Assembly (NCBI RefSeq): GCF_019801015.1
Contig: NZ_JAHVJZ010000004.1
Location: 558,001-622,000 of the forward strand
Direction: 5' to 3'
Origin: Marinobacter nauticus
Lineage (GTDB): Bacteria > Pseudomonadota > Gammaproteobacteria > Enterobacterales > Shewanellaceae
Length of the DNA: 64,000 bases
Both the position numbers and the translations under genes were made by a program. This document shows positions 50,027 to 59,819 of this stretch, in pieces. The notes below the pieces were generated by a model. The model ran no database searches. It was given only the letters and a program-made list of their open reading frames with translations, and was not told the DNA's origin. Each line of letters starts with the position of its first letter. The first letter of the stretch is position 1.

Positions 50027-50635
50027 ATGACTGCAAAAAAAGGCTTTTTCAGCCGAATCAAAACGCTCGATCTCTGGCAGAAAACCCTGTTTGCCACGGC
50101 CCTGGCGGAGCGCATGCTCCCCAACTACCTGCTGTTCGCCGACATCACCGAAGCGGAAGGCGCGGACAAGGTCGTGACGCAGATGGACATGCTGTGGCAA
50201 TCCCTCTACAGCAAAGAGATCCGCCTGAACTACGACCGCATGCTGGATCAGCTCGAAGAGCTGATGCCGGACCCACAGGTTCACGAATTCTACGGGGTGT
50301 ACCCCGCCTCAGATGCCCTGATGGCGATCAGCACCATCCTGACCGCACTGCAGCAGAAAGTGGAAGCGGATCTGGTCAACATCTCCAAGCTGTCCAGCAG
50401 CACCGTTGCCGCCTTTATTGAAGCCAGTGAGCAACCGGATTTTGACGATGAAGACGCACTGGACGACTTTATCTTTGCCCACCCGCTGATGCAGGGTGAG
50501 CGCGAACTGCAGTCTGAACTGCTGACACTGGTGGAGGAACTGAGCCGTCAGGACGCCGAAGCCATCAAAGGACTGCGTAAAGAGTTGCGGGACGACGCCG
50601 TCTCCAACATTGGCGTATCGCTGTCCGAGGAGTGA
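50027..50635 (+). CDS. DUF416 family protein (YjaG-like)
   Basis: The 202-residue protein matches the DUF416/YjaG family: LDLWQKTLFATALAERMLPNYLLF at the start, the FYGVYPASDALMAI block in the middle and DAEAIKGLRKELRDDAVSNIGVS at the end. Members are small, acidic, helical cytoplasmic proteins of unknown function. The acidic stretch FDDEDALDDF is typical. It follows barA by 11 bases and may be transcribed with it, which is a context worth noting but not evidence of function. Confidence 0.88.
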   Translation: MTAKKGFFSRIKTLDLWQKTLFATALAERMLPNYLLFADITEAEGADKVVTQMDMLWQSLYSKEIRLNYDRMLDQLEELMPDPQVHEFYGVYPASDALMAISTILTALQQKVEADLVNISKLSSSTVAAFIEASEQPDFDDEDALDDFIFAHPLMQGERELQSELLTLVEELSRQDAEAIKGLRKELRDDAVSNIGVSLSEE

Positions 50636-50640
50636 TCCTC

Positions 50641-50826
50641 ATGAACCGCAAGAAAAAGGTAAAGCAGACGCTGTTGAAGCAGGCCAAAAAGGCCCGGGCC
50701 AAAAAAGCCACCAACAGCAACAAGCCGCGTTACATCTCAAAGGCGGAGCGGGCGGAAATCGAGGCCCAGGAGGCGGCTCAGCAAGCCAGCCAGGCCGAGC
50801 CCCCGGGTGACGCCGCTGAGCACTGA
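50641..50826 (+). CDS. DUF2986 family small basic protein
   Basis: This 61-residue protein begins MNRKKKVKQTLLKQAKKARAK-like (19 residues highly basic), then NKPRYISKAERAEIEAQE, which fits the DUF2986 family, and ends in an Ala/Gln/Glu-rich tail. The strongly basic N-terminal half suggests RNA or ribosome contact; that is inference, and no function is known for the family. GGAG lies about eight bases before ATG. It starts five bases after the DUF416 gene and ends the barA unit before a strong terminator. Confidence 0.82.
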   Translation: MNRKKKVKQTLLKQAKKARAKKATNSNKPRYISKAERAEIEAQEAAQQASQAEPPGDAAEH

Positions 50827-50837
50827 ACGTCAGCAAT

Positions 50838-50866
50838 AAAAAAGCCGCCCTCGGGGCGGCTTTTTT
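50838..50866. terminator. Bidirectional terminator between DUF2986 gene and pgpA
   Basis: A perfect stem (AAGCCGCC / GGCGGCTT) with A-run before and T-run after; it can serve both converging units. Confidence 0.92.
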
Positions 50867-50882
50867 GTGTGTGTCAGCTGAG

Positions 50883-51371
50883 TCAGAGCAGGAAATGGGC
50901 AGCGAGTTGCACCACGCCAAGGGCGAAGATCCCCGCCAGCACATCGTCAATCATGATCCCCAGTCCGCCGTGGACGTGTTGGTCCAACAGGCGAATGGGC
51001 CAGGGCTTGAGGATGTCAAAGAAGCGGAACGCCAGGAAAGCCCCGACAATCCACTCCCAGCCCGCAGGCAGCATCACCATGGCGATCAGCATACCCACCA
51101 CCTCATCCCAGACAATGGCCGGGTGGTCATGAGTGTTCATGTCCTCTGCGGTTTTGCCACAGAGATAGATGCCAACCACCCCAAACAGGGCGGTGATGCC
51201 CAGATAGAGCGGCAGGCTCAGATCCGCCATCAGAAAATAAAACGGCAGGGCGGCCAGGGTGCCCCAGGTGCCCGGGGCTTTCTTCGCCAGGCCCAGACCA
51301 AACCCGACAGCAAGGAAATGCACCGGGTTGGCCAGGTTCAGCCCCGGCAAACGATCCGCAATGCGGCTCAT
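50883..51371 (-). CDS. pgpA: Phosphatidylglycerophosphatase A
   Basis: PgpA removes the phosphate from phosphatidylglycerophosphate to give phosphatidylglycerol in the inner membrane. The 162-residue protein matches the family: [29 protein letters not shown], the acidic [18 protein letters not shown] block, and [36 protein letters not shown] with several candidate metal ligands. It overlaps thiL by four bases and ends the nrdR-rib-nusB-thiL-pgpA series. Confidence 0.95.
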   Translation of the reverse strand: MSRIADRLPGLNLANPVHFLAVGFGLGLAKKAPGTWGTLAALPFYFLMADLSLPLYLGITALFGVVGIYLCGKTAEDMNTHDHPAIVWDEVVGMLIAMVMLPAGWEWIVGAFLAFRFFDILKPWPIRLLDQHVHGGLGIMIDDVLAGIFALGVVQLAAHFLL

Positions 51372-52336
51372 TCTGACTCCTTAAAGTGATCGTAACCGGA
51401 CAGAGCGATCTCAACCGGTTCACCATCCCTCAGGTAACGGATCCCCTCACCCGCCACCATCTGGCCAATGCAGGTGTGATTGATGCCGGTTTCCGCCAAG
51501 GCGGTGGCCAGGGCACCCTTCTCCGCTTCAGGAACGGTAAACAGCAGTTCGTAATCCTCACCACCGGCCAACGCCAGCTCGATCGCCCGCTCTGCTGACA
51601 CCACCGATTTCAGCACCGCTGACATCGGTAACTGGTTCAACTCAATTTGGGCACCGGCACCAGAGGCAACCAGAATATGGCCCAGATCGGAGGAAAGCCC
51701 GTCGGACAGGTCCATGGCGCTGGAGGCGTGATGCCGCAAGGCCCGCCCAGCCAACAACCGGGGACGCGGTCGCAGATGACGCTCCAACAGGTAGTCACGC
51801 TCCTCCGCACCGGCCTCAAGCTGGCCCAGCAAACACTGCAACCCGGCGGCGCTGTCACCGAGGTTTCCGGTCACGTAGATCCAGTCACCGATGCGGGCGC
51901 CACTGCGCAGCAAGGCTTTGCCCTGAGGCAGATGGCCATGCACCGTCACCGTCAGGCTCAGCGGCCCGCGGGTGGTATCACCGCCCACCAGTGCGACACC
52001 GTAGTACTGGCAGATTTCATGCAGGCCTTCAGAGAACGCCTCCAGCCACGGCGCGTCCTCTTCCGGCAGCGTGATGGCCAGGGTCATCCAGGCCGGCTCG
52101 GCGCCCATCGCCGCCAGATCACTGAGGTTTACTGCGACCGCTTTGTGAGCGAGGTCTGCCGGTGCAATGTCCGGTAAAAAGTGGGTACCGCACACCAGCG
52201 TGTCGGTGGAGATCACCAGCTCACAGTTGGCCGGTAACGCCAGAAGTGCGCCATCGTCTCCGATACCCTTCAGCACATCTTTACGGTGTACCGGGCGATC
52301 GAAGTAGCGCTTGATGACATCAAATTCGGATCCCAT
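51368..52336 (-). CDS. thiL: Thiamine-monophosphate kinase
   Basis: ThiL phosphorylates thiamine monophosphate to the active diphosphate. The 322-residue protein has the family signatures [63 protein letters not shown] and [16 protein letters not shown]. It lies 50 bases after nusB, across a small hairpin, and overlaps pgpA. Thiamine diphosphate is the cofactor of Dxs encoded elsewhere in the window. Confidence 0.96.
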   Translation of the reverse strand: MGSEFDVIKRYFDRPVHRKDVLKGIGDDGALLALPANCELVISTDTLVCGTHFLPDIAPADLAHKAVAVNLSDLAAMGAEPAWMTLAITLPEEDAPWLEAFSEGLHEICQYYGVALVGGDTTRGPLSLTVTVHGHLPQGKALLRSGARIGDWIYVTGNLGDSAAGLQCLLGQLEAGAEERDYLLERHLRPRPRLLAGRALRHHASSAMDLSDGLSSDLGHILVASGAGAQIELNQLPMSAVLKSVVSAERAIELALAGGEDYELLFTVPEAEKGALATALAETGINHTCIGQMVAGEGIRYLRDGEPVEIALSGYDHFKESE

Positions 52337-52345
52337 AACGCGACA

Positions 52346-52364
52346 CGGCCACCTGATGTGGCCG
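52346..52364 (-). other. Hairpin in the nusB-thiL gap
   Basis: A perfect seven-base stem (CGGCCAC / GTGGCCG, five-base loop) with no T-run, 10 bases upstream of the thiL ATG. It could affect mRNA stability or thiL translation. Confidence 0.45.
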
Positions 52365-52386
52365 CGCTCCCTGTCTTCCTGTCCGC

Positions 52387-52797
52387 TTAACGTCGGAGGG
52401 AAATGGACAACTTGTCCAGTACCCCGTTGACGAACTTGTGGCTCTCTTCCGCGCCAAAGGCTTTTGCCAGCTCAATGGCTTCGTTGATCACCACTTTGTA
52501 CGGGACATCGTCCCGATGCATAAGTTCAAAGGCACCCAGGCGCAGGATGGCCAGCTCCAGCTGATCCACCTCTTCCACCAGGCGAGCCAGGTTGGGCTTC
52601 AGTTTGGCATCCAGGTTGGACGCCTGAGAAACCACACCCACCAGCAGTTCACGGAAGTAGGCCAGATCAGCCCCTTTGGTGTCCTGCTCGGTCAGGAACT
52701 CATGCTCAATATCGGCAACCGGGTTGCCGCTCATCTGCCAGGAATAGATGGCCTGCACCGCCAAACGGCGGGCCTTACGACGCTCGGAAGGCTTCAC
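52387..52797 (-). CDS. nusB: Transcription antitermination factor NusB
   Basis: NusB binds boxA RNA with NusE (ribosomal protein S10) and prevents early termination in rRNA operons. The 136-residue helical protein starts [23 protein letters not shown] and has [39 protein letters not shown] and the C-terminal [12 protein letters not shown]. It lies 14 bases after ribH, as in most gammaproteobacteria. Confidence 0.97.
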   Translation of the reverse strand: MKPSERRKARRLAVQAIYSWQMSGNPVADIEHEFLTEQDTKGADLAYFRELLVGVVSQASNLDAKLKPNLARLVEEVDQLELAILRLGAFELMHRDDVPYKVVINEAIELAKAFGAEESHKFVNGVLDKLSISLRR

Positions 52798-52811
52798 AAA
52801 TTTCTCCGGCC

Positions 52812-53279
52812 TTAGGCCAGTTGATTAAGGACGTTAACCATCTCCAGCGCGCCCAGGGCCGCTTCGCCGCCCTTGTTGCCAGCTTTGGTGCCGGCGCGCT
52901 CGATGGCTTGCTCAATGGTGTCGGTGGTCAGTACCCCGAAGGAAACCGGAGTATCAAACTCCAGCATCACCTGGGCCAGTCCTTTGTTGCACTCACCGGC
53001 AACGAAGTCGAAGTGCGGAGTGCCACCGCGGATCACAGCACCCAGAGCGATGATCGCATCGAACTCACCCTTGGCAGCGATACGGCGGGCAGCCAGCGGC
53101 AGCTCAAATGCACCGGGAACCCGTACAACAGTGATGTCTTCTTCGTTGACCTGACCGAACCGCTTGAGGGTATCGATCGCGCCTTCCAGCAGGCTGTCGA
53201 CGATAAAGCTGTTAAAACGGGAGACCACAATAGCGATCTTAGCGCCTTTGGCTTCGATGTTGCCTTCGATTACCTTCAT
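52812..53279 (-). CDS. ribH: 6,7-dimethyl-8-ribityllumazine synthase
   Basis: Lumazine synthase combines the RibA-derived pyrimidine with the RibB-derived dihydroxybutanone phosphate, the second-last step of riboflavin synthesis. The 155-residue protein shows [54 protein letters not shown] and [17 protein letters not shown]. The second of two close ATG codons has GGAA six bases upstream and fits the family; the first is too close to it. About 100 bases separate it from ribBX. Confidence 0.96.
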   Translation of the reverse strand: MKVIEGNIEAKGAKIAIVVSRFNSFIVDSLLEGAIDTLKRFGQVNEEDITVVRVPGAFELPLAARRIAAKGEFDAIIALGAVIRGGTPHFDFVAGECNKGLAQVMLEFDTPVSFGVLTTDTIEQAIERAGTKAGNKGGEAALGALEMVNVLNQLA

Positions 53280-53381
53280 CTTCATTTCCGTAGTGTTTTT
53301 CTGTGCCCCCACAGCAGGGGGGCAAAAAAGTGGCGTAATGATAGCACAGCGGACGCCTGATCCCAGCGCCCGCGATGCCCG

Positions 53382-54476
53382 TTATTCTTGCACGTATTCG
53401 GTGACTTCCAGGCCAAAGCCGGAAAGCGCGTGGTAACGCTTGGGGCCAGACAGCAGGCGCATCTTGGTGACGCCCAGGTCGGCCAGGATCTGCGAGCCGA
53501 CGCCAACGGTGCGGGAGGCGCCCTGTGCTTTGCGGGGTACCCGCTGGCCCTGCTGCTCCTGAGACAGGATTTGCAGTTGATGCTCCAGCGTTTCCGCTTC
53601 CGTCTCGCGACCCAGAATCACCAGCACTCCCCCTTCGTGGGCAATGCGGGCCATGGCTGTGTCCAGCGGCCAGGCGCTTTCGCCAATGCTGCCCAACAGA
53701 TCTTTCATCGGGTCATGCAGGTGCACGCGCACCAGCACGTCTTCCTGAATCGGGCCTTTGCTCAGCGCCACATGGAACTGGCCATCAATGGTGTCGCGGT
53801 AGCCGACCAGATCAAACTCGCCGTAGCGGGTAGGCAGGGTGCAGGCCACTTCACGGGTGATGGTGGTTTCATTGTGGTTGCGGTATTCGATCAGGTCGGC
53901 GATGGTGCCGATCTTCAGGTCGTGCTCGGCGGCGAACACTTCCAGCTCCGGACGGCGCGCCATGGTGCCGTCTTCGTTCAGGATCTCCACGATCACGGCG
54001 GCGGATTCGAATCCGGCCAGGCGGGCCAGGTCCACGGAGGCTTCGGTGTGACCGGCGCGGTTCAGTACGCCGCCATCTTTCGCACGCAGCGGGAAGATGT
54101 GGCCCGGCTGAACCAGGTCAGTGGGCTTGGCGTCTTTGGCGACCGCCGCCAGCACGGTTTGAGCGCGATCCGCCGCGGAGATGCCGGTGGTCACCCCTTC
54201 CGCCGCTTCGATGGAAACGGTGAACGCGGTGCCGTACTGCTCGGTGTTATTGGTTACCATCTGGTGCAGGCCCAGACGGTCGCAGCGCTCGGCACTCATC
54301 GGCATGCAGATCAGACCCCGGCCGTAGCGGGCCATGAAGTTGATCGCTTCCGGCGTGACCGCCTCAGCGGCCATGATCAGATCGCCTTCGTTCTCCCGAT
54401 CCTCATCGTCCATCAGGATCACCATCTTGCCCTGACGGATGTCTTCGATAAGTTCGTTGATCGTATTCAGTGCCAT
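53382..54476 (-). CDS. ribBX: DHBP synthase with degenerate GTP cyclohydrolase II domain (RibBX type)
   Basis: The N-terminal half (about 1-200) is a complete RibB, with [33 protein letters not shown] and the [15 protein letters not shown] block; it makes dihydroxybutanone phosphate from ribulose 5-phosphate. The C-terminal half (about 205-364) is related to GTP cyclohydrolase II but, where active enzymes have VRVHSECLTGD and a second pair of cysteines, it reads [17 protein letters not shown]: all three zinc cysteines are missing. It therefore cannot be an active RibA. The same degenerate fusion occurs in relatives; a true ribA should exist elsewhere in this genome. It is 18 bases after ribE. 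Confidence 0.9.
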   Translation of the reverse strand: MALNTINELIEDIRQGKMVILMDDEDRENEGDLIMAAEAVTPEAINFMARYGRGLICMPMSAERCDRLGLHQMVTNNTEQYGTAFTVSIEAAEGVTTGISAADRAQTVLAAVAKDAKPTDLVQPGHIFPLRAKDGGVLNRAGHTEASVDLARLAGFESAAVIVEILNEDGTMARRPELEVFAAEHDLKIGTIADLIEYRNHNETTITREVACTLPTRYGEFDLVGYRDTIDGQFHVALSKGPIQEDVLVRVHLHDPMKDLLGSIGESAWPLDTAMARIAHEGGVLVILGRETEAETLEHQLQILSQEQQGQRVPRKAQGASRTVGVGSQILADLGVTKMRLLSGPKRYHALSGFGLEVTEYVQE

Positions 54477-54494
54477 GACTGTGGTTTTCCTCAA

Positions 54495-55148
54495 TTACTT
54501 CATAAACCCGGCACGGGCCAGCATCTCCAGGGTCAACCCGGAGTCGGTCTCAGTTTGGGCCGGTTGCATCAGGCGTTCCAGGTAACGGGCCAGCAGGTCC
54601 ACTTCCAGGTTGACGCGGTCACCCACCTTCAAATCCATCAAGGTGGTTTCCTGAGCGGTGTGGGGGACGATGGTCAGACGGAACTTCGGCCCATCCACTT
54701 CGTTCAGGGTGAGACTGATCCCATCAATGGTGACGGAACCTTTATGAGGCAGGTAGCGGGCCAGTTCAGCCGGCGCTTCCAGCCAGAATTCGACGGCACG
54801 GGCACGGGCTTCACGGGACAGCACCACTGCGGTGCTATCCACATGGCCGCTGACCAGATGCCCGCCAAGGCGGGTGGACGGGGTTACAGCCCGCTCCAGG
54901 TTGACCTTCTGTCCCACCGCGTAGTGCGGGAAGTTGGTCAGAGCCAGGGTCTCCGCACTGACGTCAGCGACGTAGTGCTCCGCGCCCATCTCAACCACGG
55001 TCAGGCAGACGCCATTGGTGGCGATGCTGTCACCCAGCTGGACATCCGCCATCGGCAGTTTGCCGGTGGCCACGGTCAGGCGGAGATCGCCGCCCCGAGG
55101 CTCCAGTTTGCGCAGGGTTCCTACCGCTTCAATGATCCCGGTAAACAT
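54495..55148 (-). CDS. ribE: Riboflavin synthase (alpha chain)
   Basis: Riboflavin synthase dismutates two lumazines to riboflavin. The 217-residue protein is two tandem lumazine-binding barrels: [13 protein letters not shown] with LGDSIATNGVCLTVVEMG and LGGHLVSGHVDSTAVV in the first, and KGSVTIDGISLTLNEVDGPKF with LIVPHT-like LTIVPHTAQETTL in the second. The ATG overlaps the ribD stop (TAATG), so the longer open frame upstream is only the shadow of ribD. It comes before ribBX in the operon. Confidence 0.97.
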   Translation of the reverse strand: MFTGIIEAVGTLRKLEPRGGDLRLTVATGKLPMADVQLGDSIATNGVCLTVVEMGAEHYVADVSAETLALTNFPHYAVGQKVNLERAVTPSTRLGGHLVSGHVDSTAVVLSREARARAVEFWLEAPAELARYLPHKGSVTIDGISLTLNEVDGPKFRLTIVPHTAQETTLMDLKVGDRVNLEVDLLARYLERLMQPAQTETDSGLTLEMLARAGFMK

Positions 55149-56272
55149 TACACCTTCTCCTGGCGGGTCAGAATAAGACGCAGATCCGCCCCCACCCGCC
55201 GAACATCTTTTACCGACAGCGACGCCACTTGCGCCATGTTCTCGCAGGCGGGCAAGGCTACCAGACCTCGCGCCTCGCTGCCCATCAATTTTGGTGCCTG
55301 GTAGAGCCACAGCTCGTCCCACAGGCCTTGCGCAATAAACGCACCGGCCAGTGCGGAGCCCGCCTCCACCAGCACTTCATTCATCTCCCTGCGGGCCAGC
55401 TCTTTCAGCAGTTCGGTCAGGTCCACCTTACCGGCGCCGTTGTCCGCCGCCTGCCACACCGACACCGCCTCTGGCCAGTCGGCCGGATAGTCGCCCAGGG
55501 TCGCCAGCATCAGCGGCCCCTCGCTCTCCAGCAGTTTCAGCGGCGGTGCCAGTCGTGCCCGGCCATCCACCACCACCCGTAGCGGCTGCATCAGAGCATC
55601 GGCATCGATGCGGGATTGCCAGTGACCCAGCTCGCCATGGCGCACATTCATGCTGGGGTTGTCCGCCAGCACGGAGTCCGCACCGGTGATCACCGCATCG
55701 CTGATGGCGCGCAGACGCTGCACGTCCGCGCGAGCTTCCGGCCCGGTGATCCACTTGGATTCGCCGTTGGCCAGCGCGGTCCGTCCGTCGAGGCTGGATG
55801 CCAGCTTTACCCGCACAAGCGGCAGGCCGGTGCGCATCCGCTTCATAAAACCGGGATTGACCGCTTCCGCTTCCGCCGCCATCAAACCGTGCTCCGCCAC
55901 GATCCCCGCGTCCACCAGCATCTTCAGGCCTCGGCCTGCCACCTGGGGATTGGGATCCACCATCGCGGCGACCACACGGGCCACACCGGCGTCAATCAGC
56001 GCCTGGGAGCAGGGCGGCGTCCGGCCATAGTGGCTGCAGGGCTCGAGGGTGACATAGGCGGTCGCCCCCCGGGCTGCATCGCCAGCGGCCCGCAGAGCGT
56101 GCACCTCAGCGTGAGGTCCACCGGCCCGCATGTGGTAGCCCTCGCCGATAACGGCGCCATCCTTAACCAGGACGCAGCCAACACGAGGATTGGGCCGGGT
56201 GGTGAGCTGGCCTTTGCGGGCCAGCTCCAGCGCCCGCGCCATATGGCGGGCGTCGTCACAAGAGAACATCAA
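55148..56272 (-). CDS. ribD: Bifunctional riboflavin deaminase/reductase RibD
   Basis: RibD carries out two consecutive steps: deamination and reduction of the early pyrimidine intermediates. The 374-residue protein has the N-terminal zinc deaminase ([29 protein letters not shown] with Cys ligands) and the C-terminal NADPH-dependent reductase ([40 protein letters not shown]). It overlaps nrdR by four bases and ribE by three. The nrdR-ribD-ribH-nusB cluster is widespread; here ribE and ribBX are inserted between ribD and ribH. Confidence 0.96.
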   Translation of the reverse strand: MMFSCDDARHMARALELARKGQLTTRPNPRVGCVLVKDGAVIGEGYHMRAGGPHAEVHALRAAGDAARGATAYVTLEPCSHYGRTPPCSQALIDAGVARVVAAMVDPNPQVAGRGLKMLVDAGIVAEHGLMAAEAEAVNPGFMKRMRTGLPLVRVKLASSLDGRTALANGESKWITGPEARADVQRLRAISDAVITGADSVLADNPSMNVRHGELGHWQSRIDADALMQPLRVVVDGRARLAPPLKLLESEGPLMLATLGDYPADWPEAVSVWQAADNGAGKVDLTELLKELARREMNEVLVEAGSALAGAFIAQGLWDELWLYQAPKLMGSEARGLVALPACENMAQVASLSVKDVRRVGADLRLILTRQEKV

Positions 56273-56721
56273 CGTTTTTCCAAACTGGCGATGGCTTCAC
56301 CAAACTGGGACAGATCGTCAAAGGCGCGGTAAACCGAAGCAAAGCGGATGTAGGCCACCTTGTCCAATGGCAGCAGCTGCTCCATCACCAGGTTGCCCAC
56401 CAGCTCGGAGCTGACCTCCCGCTCGCCGGTGGCCCGCAACGCGGATTTGATCTTCGAGATCGCCTGCTCCACCTGCTCGGCCCCCACCGGGCGCTTTTCA
56501 AGCGCTCGCTGAATGCCCCGACGCAGTTTCTCTTCGTCAAAGGGTTGCCGGGTGCCATCGGATTTGATCAACCGGGGCATCACCAACTCGGCGGTTTCAA
56601 AGGTGGTGTAGCGCTCATGGCAGGTCAGACACTCACGACGCCGACGGACCTGATGGCCATCCGCCACCAGCCGGGAATCGATCACCTTGGTATCGGTGGC
56701 CGCACAGAAGGGACAGTGCAT
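56269..56721 (-). CDS. nrdR: Ribonucleotide reductase repressor NrdR
   Basis: NrdR is an ATP/dATP-sensing repressor of ribonucleotide reductase genes. The 150-residue protein has an N-terminal zinc ribbon (MHCPFC and [11 protein letters not shown], four cysteines at about 3, 6, 31 and 34) and an ATP-cone domain (about 49-139; [28 protein letters not shown] pattern). It is first in the nrdR-rib operon, overlapping ribD by ATGA. No NrdR box was identified near it. Confidence 0.97.
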   Translation of the reverse strand: MHCPFCAATDTKVIDSRLVADGHQVRRRRECLTCHERYTTFETAELVMPRLIKSDGTRQPFDEEKLRRGIQRALEKRPVGAEQVEQAISKIKSALRATGEREVSSELVGNLVMEQLLPLDKVAYIRFASVYRAFDDLSQFGEAIASLEKR

Positions 56722-56814
56722 TGCTCCTCCAACGATTGGGGAATGGGATTACCGCAGGATTAACTGTCGGCAAAGCATATCGAAAATTCCGCTTGGGGTT
56801 AACACGCAGATACG

Positions 56815-56841
56815 TAAAAGCCCGCCAAAATGGCGGGCTCG
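56815..56841 (-). terminator. Terminator of glyA
   Basis: A perfect stem (AGCCCGCC / GGCGGGCT, four-base loop) followed by TTTT on the minus strand, 24 bases past the glyA stop. Confidence 0.85.
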
Positions 56842-56864
56842 GTCACGCTCTGGAAACCAATCCC

Positions 56865-58121
56865 TTACGCGTAAACGGGATGGCGCTGACACAGCTCCAG
56901 CACTTGCTGCTTGACGCGCTCAACCACGGCTTCATCGCCGAAGTTATCCAGGATGTCGCAGATCCAGCCGGTCATCTCACGGGCTTCGCCTTCGTTGATG
57001 CCACGACGGGTCAACGCCGGGGTACCGATGCGCAGACCGGAGGTCACGAAGGGGCTGCGGGGATCGTTCGGCACGGAGTTCTTGTTCACGGTGATGTTGG
57101 CGCGGCCCAGGGCGGCGTCCGCATCTTTACCGGTGATGTCCTTGTCGATCAGGTCCAGCAGGAACAGGTGGTTCTGAGTGCCACCGGAAACCACTTTGTA
57201 GCCACGGCTGATAAAGGTTTCAGCCATCGCCTGGGCGTTCTTCACTACCTGCTGCTGGTAGGCTTTGAACTCCGGCTGAAGGGCTTCTTTGAAGGCCACG
57301 GCCTTGGCCGCGATAACGTGACACAGCGGGCCACCCTGACCACCGGGGAAGACCGCGGAGTTCAGTTTCTTGTACACCGCTTCGTCACCAATGGCAGACA
57401 GGATCAGACCGCCACGGGGGCCGGCCAGGGTCTTGTGGGTGGTGGTGGTCACCACGTGGGCGTGCGGCAGCGGGTTGGGGTAAACGTCCGCTGCGATCAG
57501 GCCGGCAACGTGGGCCATATCCACAAACAGGTAAGCGCCCACTTCGTCGGCAATCTCACGGAACTTGGCCCAATCGATCACGCCGGAGTAGGCGGAGAAG
57601 CCAGCGATGATCATCTTCGGCTTGTGCTCCAGCGCCAGAGCGCGCACTTCGGCGTAGTCGATCTCACCGGTTTCCGGAGTGATGCCGTACTGCACCGCGT
57701 TGTAGATCTTGCCGGAGAAGGAGACGTGCGCACCGTGGGTCAGGTGGCCACCGTGGGCCAGGCTCATGCCCAGTACGGTGTCGCCCGGCTGCAGCAGCGC
57801 CATAAACACGGCGGCGTTGGCCTGGGAGCCGGAGTGCGGCTGCACGTTGGCGTAGTCAGCGCCGAACAGTTGCTTGGCACGCTCGATGGCCAGCTCCTCG
57901 GCCACATCAACGTGCTCACAACCACCGTAGTAGCGCTTGTGCGGGTAACCCTCAGCGTACTTGTTGGTCAGCTGGGAGCCCTGAGCTTCCAGCACGCGGG
58001 GGCTGGTGTAGTTCTCAGAAGCAATAAGCTCGATGTGCTCTTCCTGGCGCACCTTTTCGGCTTCCATCGCGGCAAACAGTTCCGGGTCAAAGTCGGCGAT
58101 GTTCATCTTTCTATCCAGCAT
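56865..58121 (-). CDS. glyA: Serine hydroxymethyltransferase
   Basis: GlyA interconverts serine and glycine with tetrahydrofolate, the main source of one-carbon units. The 418-residue PLP enzyme matches the family throughout: [57 protein letters not shown], and the cofactor lysine in [15 protein letters not shown] start at MLDRK, six codons before a second ATG, with AGGAGA upstream; the frame is open 49 codons further but this is not protein-like. No purine or serine riboregulatory element was recognised in the upstream 150 bases. Confidence 0.97.
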   Translation of the reverse strand: MLDRKMNIADFDPELFAAMEAEKVRQEEHIELIASENYTSPRVLEAQGSQLTNKYAEGYPHKRYYGGCEHVDVAEELAIERAKQLFGADYANVQPHSGSQANAAVFMALLQPGDTVLGMSLAHGGHLTHGAHVSFSGKIYNAVQYGITPETGEIDYAEVRALALEHKPKMIIAGFSAYSGVIDWAKFREIADEVGAYLFVDMAHVAGLIAADVYPNPLPHAHVVTTTTHKTLAGPRGGLILSAIGDEAVYKKLNSAVFPGGQGGPLCHVIAAKAVAFKEALQPEFKAYQQQVVKNAQAMAETFISRGYKVVSGGTQNHLFLLDLIDKDITGKDADAALGRANITVNKNSVPNDPRSPFVTSGLRIGTPALTRRGINEGEAREMTGWICDILDNFGDEAVVERVKQQVLELCQRHPVYA

Positions 58122-58268
58122 CCGTCTCTCCTGGGCGGTGTGATCTGTGTAGGGGGTTTGGTTGGCGCCACAGTGTACTCCCAAGCCGACGCCAACCCAA
58201 GCTTTTGAGACCACGGTCACACTGATAAGACCATAACGAGTGAACGAAATCTCTTTTCCGGCAGGCAT

Positions 58269-58295
58269 AAAAAAACCGGGCCTGGGCCCGGTTTA
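58269..58295 (-). terminator. Terminator of the lipoprotein/TonB receptor operon
   Basis: A perfect stem (AACCGGGCC / GGCCCGGTT, two- to three-base loop) followed by TTTTT on the minus strand, 17 bases past the lipoprotein stop. Confidence 0.88.
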
Positions 58296-58311
58296 TTACG
58301 CTGATTGACGT

Positions 58312-59766
58312 TTACTGGTCTTTTTTCAACTGACCGAAGCCAATGAACGGCTGATTGTAGCGCTGCTCAAACTCGTCCTGGTCCACCACGGCTGCGGGGA
58401 CGGTTTCGGTTTGGGTAAACGGCAGGTCAAAGCCGGTACCGGTGCCATCCGGCGCAAAGTGCTGGTTGGCGATCAGGGCGTTCGCCGCGCCGCCTGCCAG
58501 GGTGTTCAGGAAGCTGGCGTCAGTCTGGTCAGTCACCACGAAACCCTGACGGGTCAGGCCGCCGCCCATCCAGTAAAACTCAATGTCTGCTGGCAGCGCC
58601 GGCACGTGGAAGTAGCCGTTGTCGGTCATCGCGAACACGTTGCGGTGGATGTAGCGACACAGGGTGCGATCCGCCGGGCACTGTCCCATCTGGCTGCCGG
58701 TGTAGTAGCGGGCGGTGTAATGCGCGGCAAACTGGCCCTGCGCTTCGCCATCCAGGGTGAAGTTCAGATCGGTCATGTTGTCCGCACCCGACATGGCGTT
58801 GAACTCGGGGAACTCAACCTCAAGTACGTGCTGGCTCAGATCCGCCAGTGCCGCGTTGCCATAGCGCTCTTCCACACGCTGAACGGAGAAGTCCATCGCC
58901 TCGCCGGCGGTCTCAGCGGTGATCATCACCTTACCGCCCACAGCACGGGTCGGGATGCTGGCCGCCTGACCGTCCACCAGAGTTGCCGCAAACCCGGCGT
59001 TCAACGGGAAGCTGTTCCACTCAAGGGATACGGTATCGGCACCCGCCTCATCCACCAGCGTCAGGGTTTCCGGCGCATGGGGCGCGACAATGCTGAGCGT
59101 GGCATTGTTATCAATGTCCCGGCTGTCGGCAAAGTCGACGCCAACCATTACGCCCGCTTCGTCATAAACGGTGGCCAGAATCGGCGACTCCTCCGCCAGA
59201 TTCAGCTGGCCTTCCGCCGCTCCCGGCAATTGGCCATTTGCGGCCACAGCCATCGAGGCGGAACCGAGATGGTCGTTGGTCAGGCTCAGGCGCTTTTCCA
59301 GACCCTGAATCACGTTGTCCGGGCAGCTCGGATCCACCGGCGCATCGCTGATGTGCAGGGAGTGCACCAGAGCCTTGGTGGCGCTTTGCAGCATCGCCAG
59401 TTCATAGCTGGTGACTTCCCAGCGGATGTGGCCGTCGCCATCGGGACGGTAGTAGTAGGTGACGTACTTGGCGCCTTCCGGCACCGACTCCAGGTAGATA
59501 CCACCACGGGCATCGGTATAGCCATACTCCGCTGGCTGGCCCTGGTCGTCGGTCATCGGCAGGTTTTCACCCGCGGCGTTCTGGAAGTTGAACTCGACAC
59601 CGGGAATGCCGCAGTTGGGGAAGTCCACGCTGGCCACATAGAGGCCTTTTTTCAGCTCGGCCGCCGGCGGCCAGCCATCGCCCGGTTTCGGGTTGTCGTT
59701 GGGGTTGTTGCTGTCACAGCCGGTCAGGGCCAGCGCCATGGCGGCCAGGATTGGTAACTTTTTCAT
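58312..59766 (-). CDS. Large lipoprotein of unknown function paired with a TonB-dependent receptor
   Basis: I do not recognise this 484-residue protein. It has a signal peptide and lipobox LTGC (Cys17) with an Asp after the cysteine and an Asn/Asp/Pro-rich spacer. Residues about 35-100 (GVEFNFQNAAGENL, then YTDARGGIYLESVPEGAKYVTYYY) look like a carboxypeptidase-regulatory or Ig-like beta domain. The rest is beta-rich, ending with two cysteine pairs near CPADRTLC and an aromatic C-terminus. It follows the TonB receptor gene by 53 bases in the same direction and shares its Fur-like box and terminator. It is probably an iron- or haem-uptake partner of that receptor; this rests on context only. 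Confidence 0.8.
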   Translation of the reverse strand: MKKLPILAAMALALTGCDSNNPNDNPKPGDGWPPAAELKKGLYVASVDFPNCGIPGVEFNFQNAAGENLPMTDDQGQPAEYGYTDARGGIYLESVPEGAKYVTYYYRPDGDGHIRWEVTSYELAMLQSATKALVHSLHISDAPVDPSCPDNVIQGLEKRLSLTNDHLGSASMAVAANGQLPGAAEGQLNLAEESPILATVYDEAGVMVGVDFADSRDIDNNATLSIVAPHAPETLTLVDEAGADTVSLEWNSFPLNAGFAATLVDGQAASIPTRAVGGKVMITAETAGEAMDFSVQRVEERYGNAALADLSQHVLEVEFPEFNAMSGADNMTDLNFTLDGEAQGQFAAHYTARYYTGSQMGQCPADRTLCRYIHRNVFAMTDNGYFHVPALPADIEFYWMGGGLTRQGFVVTDQTDASFLNTLAGGAANALIANQHFAPDGTGTGFDLPFTQTETVPAAVVDQDEFEQRYNQPFIGFGQLKKDQ

Positions 59767-59819
59767 CGGATTGTCCATCTCAATTCGGGGCTTGGGCGGG
59801 CCCGGGGCCCGCCCTGGCA

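Noticed and set aside
53280-53381. FMN riboswitch in the riboflavin operon
   Set aside because: The gap is too short and shows none of the conserved FMN-element blocks; I saw none upstream of nrdR, ribD or ribE either.
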